Of a stretch of DNA of 64,000 nucleotides, positions 21,948 through 34,169 are shown piece after piece. The position numbers were made by a program, and so were the translations under genes. Each line of letters begins with the position of its first letter. The first letter of the stretch is position 1. The DNA is taken from NCBI GenBank assembly GCA_016808115.1, contig JAEQBH010000651.1, positions 1,860,001 to 1,924,000 on the forward strand, written 5' to 3'. The notes beneath the pieces were generated by a model. It was not told the origin of the DNA. It worked only from the letters and a program-made list of their open reading frames with translations, and did no database searches. The DNA comes from Tetrastigma voinierianum. Lineage: Eukaryota; Streptophyta; Magnoliopsida; Vitales; Vitaceae.

Positions 21948-22820
21948 ATGGCAATAACTAAGGGACCAAAGAACAAAGGCAAGGAAAAAGAAGTAGAAGC
22001 TGAAAAAGAGGAAGGGGGTAATAGAGAAATTGAACAAGTACAGTTTGAGAGCACAATTCAAGAACATCAAGAAAGGTAGAGAAGTTTGAGCCCCATCTTG
22101 ATAGTATCCCTAGATGGAAGAGAAATCCATCAAAAGCCAACTGAGAGCTCAAGGCAACAAAGCAACAATGTAGAAGTGATGGAAATGCTAAGAGTCATGT
22201 GGCAAGGGATGCAGGAGAGGGAAAGACAAATAAAGATTCAACTACAATTGAGAGATGGGTATATGGATGCAGAGCTGAGAATAAGAGATCAAAATTTAGA
22301 GGATGCACTCAAACAGAGGGATGAAGAATGGAAGAGTAAACTGGAACAAAGAGAAAAAGAATTGAGTGAAGAACTCAAGGCAAGGAAGAGAGCTTTCATT
22401 TCAGATCAACTAAAAAAGGATAGTGAGCTGTTGAAGATAATGAAAGAGAAAGAGGTTGCAATGGAGCAAAATATGATGCAAAAGGTAGATGCTTTTAGAT
22501 ATCTATATAAGGAGCACTATAAGGAAATCAAGCTACTGATAAAGAAGAGGGACAAGGACATGGAGGCAACCCTCAACTACAGGGAAAAGTTATGGATTGA
22601 GAGTTTAGATATGGTTAACAATAATTTGATCAAAATGTATTCTACCCAAGGTGAGTTTGAGGGAACCCTAAACTCCATTGGGCAAAGACAAGATGATCTT
22701 ATTAAGCAAATGACTCTTTTCATGGAGTGGTCTGCATTAAACAAAGAAGAAGGTAGCAAGGCTAGAAGACCACCAATCCAATTCCCTGAAAGCTCTCATT
22801 CATCTAATTATAAGCTCTGA
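21948..22820 (+). pseudogene. R3 post-pol ORF, charged coiled-coil protein with one in-frame stop
   Basis: From the ATG at 21948 the frame runs 290 codons to 22820 with a single TAG at 22077-22079. The part downstream of the stop is an uninterrupted 244-codon frame. The N-terminus is lysine/glutamate rich (MAITKGPKNKGKEKEVEAEK). The middle is almost pure charged helix with repeated RD and QRDEEW/REKEL units about 10-11 residues apart, which predicts a long coiled coil. The C-terminus has NSIGQRQDDLIKQM. There is no signal peptide or membrane segment. It lies after pol, where Athila-type elements carry an extra ORF, but it does not look like an envelope protein. Its function is unknown. It is far better preserved than the gag and pol of the same element. 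Confidence 0.7.
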
Positions 22821-24724
22821 AACTTAGTAAACTGAACTGCCCTAATAAGTATGATAGAAAGAAATGACATCTACCCTATTATTCTTCTTATTTCTTCTTT
22901 TGTAACTAAATCCCCGCGACTTCTGAAAAACTTAAATGAAAAATTAGTTGCAAACATTTGTGTATCTCCTTTTCCTGTGATTTTTTTAATTTCGATTTTA
23001 AACAACAAAGATTGATGAATTTTTGGGGCTTGTATAAATTTCTCACACAATGGAGAAACCAGTTTTCCTAGGTTTATTTGTTGAGTAGCTATGAATTGTT
23101 TGTTGGAATTTGAATGATGATTGAATTGAATTATTGCTATGACAAATTTTTCTTAATTGAATGGTTTGATGTAAGTAAGCTTTTGATTGGTAAAACAACA
23201 ACATGTCCAGAAACAGAACAAGAATTTTATAGATGAAATTGGGGTATGACGAAATGAATTGAAAAAGGAAGTTGTAAAATTATCATTGAATATGTTGAAC
23301 TTCATGACTAAGGAAGATTTAAACAAATAAGATTTATAATTCTGTTTTTGTAAACAGTTTAGTTATTTTAAATTTTGATAAACAATGCACATGGTCAAGA
23401 GTACCTCTAAAATAAATTATTCTAAGATTAGGGACATCTTCTGGGATCCATCACAGTTTAATCTCCCCAAAGTCCTAGAACTTGTTAGATTACTAGTCAA
23501 TGTGAAATCCTAGGCAATACCACTAACAAAAAATGATATAGGCCATTCTTGGAAGTTTGAGCCTTTCAAAGCCTACCCTTATAATATGCATATGCATATA
23601 CATTAGTTCCTTATTTGAGCCAACAACCAATTTCATCATCAACCAGCAAATGAAAAGCCTAAATCCTCCCTTAAATTTAATCCCACAGTAAAGAATCCTT
23701 ATTTGCCTAGATTGCATGACAAATACATCAATAATATACAAGGACAAGTTTGGGGGAGTATTATTTCGAATTGTGAAAGAGGATAAGAAGGGTTGAGAAA
23801 GGACAACTAATTGAGATGAGGAAGGATAAAAAGAATGAAGAAAAAAAGCTGTGAAAAGTTAAAGTATCAAGGTGGAATGAGTTTTGTCTTGTAGCCTTCC
23901 TCTCTTTAACAATTAAGTTCTTAGGGGTGTTTCAACACCTAGTACCCTAATGCCAACTGGTGTGGAAGTTACTAACCCAAAGTTCTCTAAGGGTGGTAGA
24001 AAGCTTAAAAAGACAAAACATTGCACTGTTCCATATGCCTTGACAGAAAATGAAAAGTGAAAAAGCTTCTAATAAGAGGAATAGAATATACAGTATGGAT
24101 GTGGTCAAGAAAAACACCACAATAGAGAGTATGCAAAAAGATGCACCAAACCAAGTTTGGGTATGTTTGAAAGTTGACATTAATGGAAAAAGTCAAGGAT
24201 GCATAATGAAGGCAATAGGGGTTGAGTTGTAAGTGGAATCTGGGTAAAATTGACCTTAAATTGTCCATTCATCTACCAAATTACCCAAGCCACATATTAT
24301 AAGCCTAAAAGACCTAATTGATCTTGAAGGTGGTATATGCCTACATTAGTGGAGAATAATAAGATAAACAAGCATATGGGATTTACAAAAATCAAAGAGG
24401 AGTTTATTATCTCAAAAGATTAACTAATCTACCAATGAAATAGAGAGAAGACCATCACACACTCACAGATCAGAGTTAAATAATTGAATTGTTTATACTA
24501 TATGAATTATTGCATTTTTAGTGAACTTTCTTGAAAATCTTCCCTTGTTTCCGACGTGGAAACTGCTCAAACATGATTTTACAACCAATTTATCTTTCCT
24601 AAATTGTGGATACAAGAGAAAAGATGTCTATATGTACGTAAAAATGTCCTTAAACATAAAAGCTAAATTGTTTGAGGACAAAAAAAAATTATTTTCTTTG
24701 CTTGGGGACAAGCAAAACTTTAAG
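22821..24724 (+). other. R3 3' non-coding tail
   Basis: About 1.9 kb without a gene I can defend. The last 450 bases are shared with R1 in the other orientation, including GCTTGGGGACAAGCAAAACT at about 24700. A purine-rich AAGTTTGGGGGAGTATTA at about 23747-23764 looks like a second polypurine tract, roughly 975 bp before the LTR. Short ORFs here (24050-24232 and others) have no recognised domain. Confidence 0.55.
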
Positions 24725-24736
24725 TTTTGGGGAATT
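24725..24736 (+). other. R3 polypurine tract
   Basis: TTTTGGGGAATT lies immediately before the 3' LTR start TGATGAGTCC, the expected place for plus-strand priming. Confidence 0.75.
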
Positions 24737-25232
24737 TGATGAGTCCTAAACTCATATATTTTTAGTCCATTTTTCTGGCATATTCTTAGAAGTGTATGAT
24801 TCATTTTAATGCTAGATTATGGAATATTCACCAAATTTGTGTTTTGCAGGTTTTGAATGCAAAAGAAGCAAATCAAACAAGAGAAGAAGAGAAAAATTGG
24901 CTAAGGCAGAAATGTCGCGACATAATTTCAAGGGAACCAGCAGATACTATGTCACAAAAAAGATGAAGTTGAACTCATTTTAGAAGTGAAGAATGTCGTG
25001 ACATTTCACAACTTTGTCGCGACACAAAATGAGATGGATTGAATGATAAATGTTGCGACAAAGAACTGAATGTTGTGACATAATGGTAATCAAAAGACAG
25101 AACTTCGTCGTGACAATGGATTTTTGTGTCACAACATTGATTGAGAAGTTTTTGAAAAAGAATGTTGCAATATTATATTGCTATGTTGCGACAAAGATCA
25201 AGCAAAAAGAAGTAGAGCTTTGTCGCAACAAT
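24737..25232 (+). repeat. R3 3' LTR, left part
   Basis: It aligns with the 5' LTR from its first base (TGATGAGTCCTAAACTCAT) up to the R5 insertion at 25232/25233. It contains a perfect 12-base palindrome ATGTCGCGACAT at 24912-24923. R5 splits this LTR; it resumes at 61958. Confidence 0.85.
25228..25232. repeat. R5 target site duplication, left copy
   Basis: ACAAT just before TGATTCGC. The identical right copy follows TAATCA at 61952. Confidence 0.9.
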
Positions 25233-26486
25233 TGATTCGCAACCCGTAGGGTATTCTAAATCAACAAAATTTATAACCTAATACCTCATACTACCGTAGC
25301 ATTGCTACTATAGTATAGCGGCTCTAGGATCGTCCACATGGATGGGTTTTCTTCGTAGAAATTACTAATATTGAAGTCTACACTGGTGATTGTAGTTTGG
25401 ATATTGGGATTGTGATAAAAGGGGTTGGTTTTAATGGTTGTCACTGAAAATAAAACAAATTAGAATATGGAAAGAGGTCCCTTGAAGTATCAGGCACACC
25501 AGCTCGGGCTCTTAGGCAAATGAGGGTTCGTTGTTACCTCGTATTGGGGAGGATAACATATAGTTATCTCCCGAATCGGATCTTCATTTGGCTATAAAAC
25601 CTAACCCTCCTTAAATATCTTTGAAAATGGAATTCATTGGCCATTAATGTTCTCAGTTAGTAAAAACACAAGTCTCCTTGACTCACCTTCCAATGGCTCA
25701 TAAATGATAATTAACGAACATCACTGGATCTAACATTAAGCATCCAATGAGCCCTAAAAGCTTACCAAGTATTAACCATTCAAGGTGATTCGAAGAGATC
25801 AAAACCTAAAGTTGAAGAGAAGAACAATAATGACAGTGAATACCTGCGTGAAAAACATGGAAACCCTTAGTTTGCCTTAGGATCCTTCACCCAGTGGCCT
25901 TCTACTTCAAGGAGGAAGGGGTTTTAGCCACTCATCCTTTGAGAAATCATCCTCAGAGGGTGTTTGGCCAGTGAGAAAAGAAAAGAAAATGATAGAAAAT
26001 GAAAGAAAATGGGAGCTTGTTCGACAAGTCTCTCAAAAATTAAATTAAATAAAACTTAAAAGTTAACTCGTTACAAAGTGTTGTTTGGGTATTATATACC
26101 ACCAAAACAATAGAAATTACCAAATTGACAAAAGCAAGAAACTATTAAATAGGGATAATTTAGGAAGAAATAAGAAAAGAGAGATAAAAGGTCGTAAGTA
26201 ATGCAAGAATCTCACGCGAAATTGTTCTCCTGCTTTATGCTTCGCTGCTCTACTTTTCTCGATTCTCAGAAATCTAAGTTCCAATTGATTTCTTCATGAT
26301 TGAGCTGCATCCCTATCTTCAATATATATAGCCTGTGAAAACTAGAAAATTTGTCATAAAATTTGATTATAAGCATTGCTAGGTCCTTAACATGCCAACT
26401 GGGTCAATTTGGCTGATTACTACACAAAAAGTGCTCAAAACCTAGAGTGTTAAGAGTATGGAACAACACTATTTGGGTAGTAATCA
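25233..26486 (-). repeat. R5 3' LTR
   Basis: 1254 bp, starting TGATTACTACCC at 26486 on the minus strand and ending GCGAATCA at 25233. A TATA-like GGTATATAATACCC lies near 26087-26100 on the minus strand. The terminal part (TCAACAAAATTTATA, GGATGGGTTTTC) is shared with the R4/R7/R8 LTR family, but the U3 part is different. Confidence 0.85.
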
Positions 26487-26498
26487 CTCCCTCCAACC
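26487..26498 (-). other. R5 polypurine tract
   Basis: GGTTGGAGGGAG on the minus strand directly precedes the LTR start TGATTACTACCC. Confidence 0.8.
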
Positions 26499-27735
26499 GA
26501 AACATTCCTAGTCCCTTAGAAATGAAAGAAGAAGAAAGCAATCAAAAGCAAGATGAACTATATATACCCACAAAAAATGGATTTTAAAAAATGAGGGGAT
26601 AATGCCCAACTTTCAACAGGAGTCACCTAAAGACTATCTCAAGCAATGTGTGTGCTATGAAAATTCAAGTATCAAAATAGTGTCAACTCCTAGAGAACCA
26701 ACTTGAAACCTTCCACAAAAACCTAAGTGTTAACTTGATTAATTTTCAAAAATAGTATGTCAAACTGTTCTCTCCCCCCAACCTAGCTCTTCTCTATACC
26801 TAGCAGACTAACTAACCTTAATAGATCAGGACCCGCTTTTATTTCACAACTCATTTCGTGTTCTAGGGGTGCAATGCTAAGGGAATCGAATTCATAATTG
26901 TCCATGTAACGGGGGTCCACCGATGACTCCCAACCAATTAAGGTTTAGGGAATCAAGTCATAAGGATCTCTCAACCACTAACTCTTCAGGTTTCACCTCA
27001 GACTTTTAATAAGCTCAAAACTCCAGCACTACAATTTTCTAAACTCCACCTATCCACCCGTGTAACGAGCAACTAAGTCGGTGACTCCCAACTAGTTGGT
27101 TTAGGGCACCAGGCTTTAAAGACTTTCGCCATAAACCCCTCGAACCGTGCTCGGGTTTCAAGGCAAATGTCAAAAAAAAATTTATTTTTCTTTTTCTTTC
27201 CTTTTTTTTTCTTTCTTTTTTGAAAGACTCATTGGTCTTTTATTCAATGGTCCCGACCTATTAAAGGTGGTCAAAAGTACTAGGCCATATTTTTTCAGGG
27301 CTTAAGAGGCAAGGCAGTTTTTCAGCTTATAATTGAAACCTAATGTGCATAGTGTGTGGTTAGTTCAAAGTGGAAGAAATAAGGTTGAAGACAAGAAGAA
27401 TTTCAATAGTTCTTCAACTCAAATAAGCATAACACCATTCTAACATCAACAACATTGGGACAAGACTTCAATTTCACATATAGTAAGTTGAGCATTACAA
27501 AAAAATTTCTGTAAATGAGAAATTATAAATAATAACTAAAGCATGTCTTGAAAACTAAAAACATATACTTGTACTGTAAGAAAAAACAAACTAACTAGCA
27601 AGTCATTAAACTAAACAAAACAGACTTGCTCAAAACATAAACGACACTTCCTTCGTTAACTTTCCCCCTAACTGAATTTGTCATTGTCCTCAATGTGGTC
27701 TGGAGTGGAAACTTAATGAAGGAAGTGATACCTCT
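26499..27735 (-). other. R5 3' non-coding region with second purine tract
   Basis: No gene. A second purine tract AGCTAGGTTGGGGGGAGAGA on the minus strand lies at 26767-26788, about 280 bp from the LTR, with the same sequence and spacing as in R4. An A/T-rich pyrimidine block (27170-27230) and the TTTCGCCATAAACCCC block near 27125 are also shared. Confidence 0.65.
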
Positions 27736-28020
27736 TCAGGTAGTCGTGGAGGGTGGAACCTCATCTTCATCTTGTGGTTGAGCAAGAGCGGAAGGATGAG
27801 TAGCTGGTGGAGCGGCTGAAGCTGCTGGTGGTACTGGAGCTGAATTTGTTGTGGCTGCTGCTAGAATGACTACTGAAGGTGCAGGTGGTGGAGCTTGTGA
27901 TCTTGTGGCTGCTGTTGCTGGAGTGAGAGGGATAGGTGGCAAGCCCAAATGTTGTTGAACCTGAGCAAGATGACTGTATTTTGAGCAAGGATGGCTTCGG
28001 TGCGAGCCATTGATCGGTGT
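27736..28020 (-). pseudogene. R5 accessory ORF, C-terminal tail
   Basis: The minus-strand frame reads MARTEAILAQNTVIL near 28010, then QQHLGLPPIPLTP and a proline/alanine-rich tail that ends PSTTT at 27736. This matches how the accessory protein family ends in my memory (a short helical repeat followed by QQHLG and a proline-rich tail). R6 separates it from the upstream part at 52519-52672. One frame change lies between the helical piece and QQHLGL. Confidence 0.55.
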
Positions 28021-28039
28021 GAATTATGCATGCGTTTCA

Positions 28040-29336
28040 GTAAGATTTCGATGTGTTCTTATAACTCAATTGCATGATTCACATTCATATTCATTCATAT
28101 TATGCTAATCCTCCATATTATAATGTTTTGCAGGACACGGTGATAAAATAAGCAAAAATGAAGCTAAATAACGCGAAGGAAGACCCGAAGCAAAGAAGAA
28201 AATGAGGAAGGAAATAAGAGCACTCACGTAGTGGCGAAGCACTCCACGCTCCGGCGTAGACCTTCGCAACAGCGTGGAGGTCCTAGCCACTGCGAACCAG
28301 CAAGGAAGACATTCAGTGGTCTTGAGTACGCTGCGTCAAAGAACCTCTTCGTCGTGGCGTAGCGAGGGTTTTTAAGAAACAGCTGAGCATTAATTGACCT
28401 GGAATTTTGGGCCAATGATGGGCCCACTTCCCTAAACATAAAAGGAAGGCATTTTCTGGAGGCGAGGGAGATTAGGAGGTGAGCATTCAAAGGTAGACAG
28501 AGATAGAAGGAAGTACAGACAGAGGAAGATTAACAGAGACGGATTCCGAGAAATCACGAAGACGGCTTCTTCTGTAGTTCTTTCCCTGATTTATTTTATG
28601 TTAAAAATCTTTTAGTCTGTAATGAATATCACCATGAACTAACTCTTATTTTTAGGGTTTTGTCAACCCTAGCCGCACCATTATGGATTAATGTATTCAT
28701 TTTTGTTTATTTAATATTAGTATGAATTTATATGGTTGCTTTACTCCTGAAATTAATCACATGTTATTGTTTGGCCAATTTTGGCATGCTATTACTAGAA
28801 GTATGAGATCGAGAGAGGACGACTTCTAGGGACATGGGTAAAGCAACACTTGGTATCGAGGAATAGAGATATCTTGGGTTCCAAGGGTGGCATTAGGGTT
28901 TGCCCATTTATGCATTTCGAAGTCGAGGGGTCGAGGTAGAGATGTAATACACCCCACTGGCGAGATAGGCAAATATATCTCGAGAGACAATATCTTGTAG
29001 GCACGATCAACCCACTAACATAAATCATATGAAATATTAAATAAATACTCTATCTAGGTTAAAACCATCAGTGTAAGAGACAAAGAAACCCTAGTTTTCT
29101 CATCATTGTCTTAAATCAATATTTTAATATTAGCTTTCCTTAGATTAGTTAAATTAGTCATAATTCAATTATAAGACCTCTATCCAACATTATCTAGGAC
29201 GCTAAGCCGCATTAAGCACGCTTCTCTCGTGGAACGACACTTGACGAGCCAATTATACTACGGAACCCCCGACGTACCAAGGCTGCATTGCGCCCACGCT
29301 TACTTAACTTTTACACACTCCACCACAAATTGGCCA
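28040..29336 (+). repeat. R6 LTR-a
   Basis: It matches LTR-b from TTTCGATGTGTTCTTATAAC on. It carries GC-rich palindromic patches at about 28225-28370 (GGCGAAG, CTTCGCAAC, CGTCGTGGCG). The 3' part shares GGAACGACACTTGA and the TAGGCACGATCAACCCAC block with R2. It ends just before AGTTTTTTACGTTG. Confidence 0.75.
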
Positions 29337-29341
29337 AGTTT

Positions 29342-29362
29342 TTTACGTTGTTTCCGAGGAGA
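29342..29362 (+). other. R6 primer binding site a, degraded
   Basis: TTTACGTTGTTTCCGAGGAG stands where R2 has TTGGCGCCGTTGTCAGGGAG, at the same spacing from the LTR. It is recognisable by position and by the shared leader that follows. Confidence 0.5.
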
Positions 29363-29699
29363 TGTTTAGTGTTGATATTGACAACAGCGCCATAGATTCT
29401 CCTTTGGATCAATTTTAATTTATTTCTTTCTTTTTACCTATTGATAATTTTATTTTTCTTTGTGTTAGTTATTGTGCCTTATTTCATCTGTGCTGTGACT
29501 TCATGTCGACTTCATACTTGTGATTTCAAGAAAGCAATTAGTGTGCATGAAAAGACAAGGTCGTTGGGAATTACTGCCATACGATCCTGAACCATAAAGG
29601 ACAGTACATCGATTACGCAGAGAAGCACATGCAACCCAATTTGAAATCATGAAGAATCAAGAACATGAAGGGCAGATCCATGATAGGAATTAACCACAT

Positions 29700-30612
29700 G
29701 TGGGACAAAATGGAAAGAATCATAGAAATCATGCCACCAGATCATTTTATACCCAGACATTGATCCTCATTGCTGCTATGAGTTAAGCCTTACACCTTTT
29801 TTTTGATTTGTTAGTGGAAAACTATCTGAACCACCTATTCAGCGAAAATTTTAAAATTTGAAGGAGCAATACGCAAATGCTCCACGATATACGATTCCAC
29901 ATGGGTTGCACTGTTGAGAATCCAGAATACTGCCGACAGAAGTTTTATTGGTCTGCGACCGCAGGCCCAGTATAATGGAGTAATAGAGGAAGCTCTCAGA
30001 CTGCGTCTATTTCCACTGTCACTTAGCGACCGAGCTAAGCATTGGTTTACTAGCCAACTACTAGATTCCATTACCTCATGGAATGACTTGGTGCATAAAT
30101 TCCTAACCAAACTTTTCCCACCCTCAAAGATCGCTGTTGGTCTGAGATTAACACACTTGTTGCATTTAGGCAGTTCGAGGAAGAGAACTTAGGCGGGGCA
30201 CGGAAGAGATTTAATGGAGTTACGAGATGCCCACATCCGCGGGTTAAGCTAGGTGGATCTGAATTTCCCGATTTCTCTGATAGTTTTTAACGATTCGAAT
30301 TTAGGGCAGTCATTGATGCCTTAGCAGAGGTGCCATGATGAAGAGACTACAAATCGAAAACCCGTGGGATATTGGAAGACGTCTGATACTATTACTAATC
30401 GGTGGCCTCGAGATAGGTCAGCACCTAGGAAGTCCATGGTGGGAACGAGACACGAGAAAACTACCCGATGGCTAGTAAACCATGTCTCTCGATTAACTAA
30501 GCAATTGCGAGAAGCGACAAGTGCAAGTGAATGCTATTCGAAGGAATAGCACATGGGAGGGTATATGCTAGTCTTAGGAGGACAACCGCAGTACTATGGT
30601 ATCGTCGGGGCA
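29700..30612 (+). pseudogene. R6 first gag, 5' part up to R7
   Basis: The longest piece (29914-30192) reads GVIEEALRLRLFPLSLSDRA, KHWFTSQLLDSITSWNDLVH and KFLTKLFPPSKIAVGLR, the core of the retrotransposon gag domain. Then WPRDRSAPRKSMVGT and LVNHVSRLTKQLREA follow at 30395-30520. R7 inserts after QYYG-like sequence at 30612; the gag resumes at 40177. Confidence 0.8.
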
Positions 30613-32249
30613 TGATTAGTACTTGGTACTATTTTGAGCCTGATGAATGGGTTTTACGTTCTTTTTACTCACTAATCATATGAATTAAGCCAATTGTCAT
30701 ATGCATGTCCACTTAGTGTTTTTTGATTTGTTTTTCGAATTGTTTGGATAGTTTGCGAGGTCTTGGGAACTTGTGGCAGCTTCTTGACAGGTCTTGAATG
30801 TGAGATCCTCGATGATTTCAGGAGCTTAGGCGTGAAATGTCAAGGATACGATGAAGAATTAAAGGCAAAGTGATGAATAAAGTGCGGAAGGTTTTGTTGG
30901 GATCTCTGATAGCAAAAATAGAGCCAGGATCAAAGGTAGGATTTCGCTATGATTGCGAAAATTTATTTGGGATGCGAAATTTATTTGGGATGCGAAATTT
31001 CGCAATCATGTCGCAATCTAGTGAGAATTTTAAACTATGTGGAAATTTTCTTGAAATTTCGTAATTTAAATGCTAGCTATGACGAAGTCCAACTGTTCCT
31101 AAGCATTGAAAATTTTCAATTTTAAGCTATCTCACAAGAATTTGCTAAATTTGTGAAGAGTTTCGCTAGACTAACGAATTTCGCTAGGCCTTGCATTTAA
31201 ACTATATGTGAGAATTCTTGCATAGCGAAAATTCTTTACCTTATGTTTCTATTTGGTATTTTGATTCCAAAGCGACCACGTTTGATATTTTACCACTTTG
31301 TCCCTTATGTAATTTCATATTTTAGGCATTTTATGCATTATCACACCTTTGGGGTTGACTATATAAACCCCTACTGACTTTGTAACCACTGAAACGACTT
31401 TTCGTTTACCCCATAAAGTTTTCCTTGTTTCGCATTTTAGGTCTCACTTTGCTCTCCTTCTCTCTCTTCCTTTCTCTCATTTCTCGGCGCAAAAACACCC
31501 TTGAGGATGACTTAGCTCAAGGGATGATAAGCCTCCTCAGCTTTGAAAGAGAGGTTGCTGTAACAGTTTGGGTTGTTCAGAGATTTTATCCTCTCTAATG
31601 CTTTACCAGATATTACGGGTACTACATTTTTATGGTTCTCAACTTTCAAACTAGGGTTTTAATGTTCATCTTTCTTTTGGTCGATACTTATTAAATGCTT
31701 TAGGGTTCGTGCATTCTTAATGGTAGATGCAACGATATTCTTTACAGATGGCATTTCTAAAGGCCATGAGATTAGGTTAAATGCTAGGGTTTCAAACTGA
31801 ATGGGACTTTGAATGCTTGTGCTTGGGGTTGACTCAAATGGGAGTAGTTTAGGGTTAGGTTTATAGCTAAACAAAGATCAGTTTGGCTTTGAGCTATATG
31901 TCAATTTCCACCCAATGCGAGGAAATGGCAGGGACAACTGTGATGCCAGTATTTATCAAGCTAGTGACTGAGCCTTCGAGGTTAGCATTTCACTTTCATT
32001 TAAAGCCATTAGGTTAATCGTTGAACAACCAACCTCTCCCATGTTTTAACAAAATCCAAAAATCCAAACAAAGCCTCACCATTTTCAAACAAATGAGAAG
32101 TACCGTCGTCGGTAGGATGAAAACCCGTCCAGTGTTAGATACTAGGCCAAATTTATCTTTGCGGTAGCTTGACTACGTGAGTACTAGGAGCTTAGGATAT
32201 AAATTTTTGTTGATTAGGATCACCCCTGCGTGGCAGCACGCACGAATCA
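30613..32249 (+). repeat. R7 5' LTR
   Basis: 1637 bp, starting TGATTAGTACTTGG and ending CACGAATCA. TTCGC/GCGAA palindromes cluster at 30940-31220. The LTR promoter is probably ACTATATAAACCCC at 31366-31379, after the palindrome cluster. The TCTCTCTTCCTTTCTCTC block follows it, as in R8. Confidence 0.8.
31366..31379 (+). promoter_or_regulatory. R7 LTR TATA box
   Basis: ACTATATAAACCCC is a strong plant TATA match. Equivalent positions hold TTATAAATACTTCCCC in R8 (45084) and ACATATAAGCCC in the 3' LTR (39295). Confidence 0.55.
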
Positions 32250-32251
32250 AA

Positions 32252-32270
32252 TAGGCGCCATTAATAGGGG
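32252..32270 (+). other. R7 primer binding site
   Basis: TAGGCGCCATTAATAGGGG lies two bases after the LTR, a degraded tRNA-Asp complement. GGTGCCAA follows, as in R4. Confidence 0.6.
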
Positions 32271-32610
32271 ATGGTGCCAAACTCGATATATGATGAGTTG
32301 ATGTATTGTACTTGTAATCCACATTACAGAGTGTTGGTGAATCTTTCAATCGCTTTTTTGAATTTTGGTGTGCGGGAGCTGCCAAGTTTCTTCATAGCGA
32401 TTCTTGCAGCATTTTGTTTCTTACGATCGATTTTATTTTAACTATTGCGACCTCTTTTGGCAGAAACTTTGGTATTGTCCCTGTGTTCTATATTTAGTTT
32501 TGTTTTAACAAGTGTTTATACGACCTTTGGGACGGAGGATAGCAGTGGAGTGCAAAGAGTAGGTACACTTGAACAAAGTGTACGTGAAATCGGTGTGCAC
32601 CGGTGACTAA
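32271..32610 (+). other. R7 leader
   Basis: Untranslated leader between the primer site and the gag start at 32611. No gene seen. Confidence 0.5.
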
Positions 32611-34169
32611 ATGGATCCTCTGAGGAGCAGAGAATGAGTCGACGGGGTACTGATGAATCGACTGACATATAGATCAATGAGGATCACATACACCTCTAGG
32701 GGATTAGTGCTCCTTCTGCGTAATACCTTCTGGCGAGGATGTATGATGAGACCTACTAGTGCCCTGCTTCCCACACTGCATGGTGGCATGGAGAATGAAA
32801 ATCCATATTCACACATACGGGATTTTGAGGAAGTATGCATAACTTTAAGGAGGGTATAGATATGGAGGCGTGAAGTTGAAGGCATTCCTTTGACCCTCAA
32901 AGACCAGAAAGCCAAAATATGAAACAACCCAATTCACTAAGTAGATTAAATTAGGCCGAAGGTTTCAAAGAAATTTGAGTTTTTGAAGAAATTCTTGATG
33001 CAACCGAGAATATTATTAATAGTTTGAAGGGCGGATCTGCACCTACTCGGCCTATGACAATGAAAATTCTACCTGGGAAAATTTGGGAGGAGAGATTTGT
33101 GGATACCACTCAATGCATGCCCACACCATGGTTTTGATACATGGATCTTTAGTGAATCATTTCTATAATGGTATGTCCCTGCCGTAGAAAGCATTTGCTA
33201 GAAACCATGTGTGGAGGTGATTTTTAAGTAAGAATCGGATGAAGCTATGGATTTCTTGAATTTATGTGGCTGAAACTTCCAAGGGTTGGGACGAGCCAAA
33301 CCAGAGAGGTGGAAGAAAATGAGGCCCTCGGCACACGAAAGAAATTTTTTACACTTCGGAGGACATGGAAATGAAAGCAAATCTCTCGACCTAGCTAGAA
33401 AGTGGAGGAGAATTTAGAAGGAAAGAGTCTCCGTGAAGTGCGAGCTGGGTGGCGAAAATCTGCCTGCAGACTGACCCATGCTGGTGTGTACTTGTCCATC
33501 CCGAGGGAGAAAACTATCGCAGTGCCACGGATGAGGTGAAGAAGGATTTGATGTCGAACATGTGATATATATAGGTCGATACAAGCCACAACCCTAATGT
33601 GCCCCATACGGTAACATACAATTCGATTTGGAAGAATCACCCCAATCTCTCTGAAACCTAATCCCCCTGCCTATGTGCTTTCAGTGCCAAACAACATGAT
33701 TTGGTTCCTCATCTAACCCACTGGCCGTCATCATCCTCTTCCACTTTTTGTTGAACAAGCTATACTAAATCTGAAGTAAGGTGGTGAAATGATTTTATAG
33801 AAGAGCAAAAAAAAGAGGATCAATGTACAATTAGCACGGAGAGAATCGATCTTGTGGGGAAATTTTCTTGGGTCAAAAAAGAATAGATGGGCTTGAGAGC
33901 AATCTTAATCGAGAAAATTGACAACTGCAGTGTGATCACAAAAGATCAACAAATTCTTTGGAGATCTGAAGAGGAGAGGGAAGGTTCCACTTCCCAGGCA
34001 GTACCAAATCAAGGGTCCATGAGGTAGACTCATCCGACAATTCGAGGATGGATGAAGTGAAAGCCATAATCACTGCGAGAAATAGAGCAACGATTACCTT
34101 ACATATTCGTGAGAAGAAACATACGAGAAAGGAAGGCGGGCAGAGAGGGTAATCATCGATGAAGACCGG
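32611..34169 (+). pseudogene. R7 gag, broken
   Basis: It starts with MDPLRSRE at 32611, the same kind of start as in R4. Capsid motifs follow in order but in changing frames: LLPTLHGG, MENENPYSHIRDFEEVCITL (about 32770-32850), then FDTWIF and the CGGDF region near 33130-33230, NLCG-type end and SKGWDEPNQRG near 33280. The remainder to 34169 is hard to read. Frame changes occur every 50-100 bases, typical of consensus error. Confidence 0.7.

Noticed and set aside
21948..22820. Coiled-coil ORF as a retroviral-type envelope
   Set aside because: No signal peptide, no transmembrane segment and no cleavage motif; composition is charged helix only.
27767..27988. Serine-rich minus-strand ORF
   Set aside because: Alternative frame of the proline/alanine-rich accessory tail; the frame with QQHLGLPP fits the family better.
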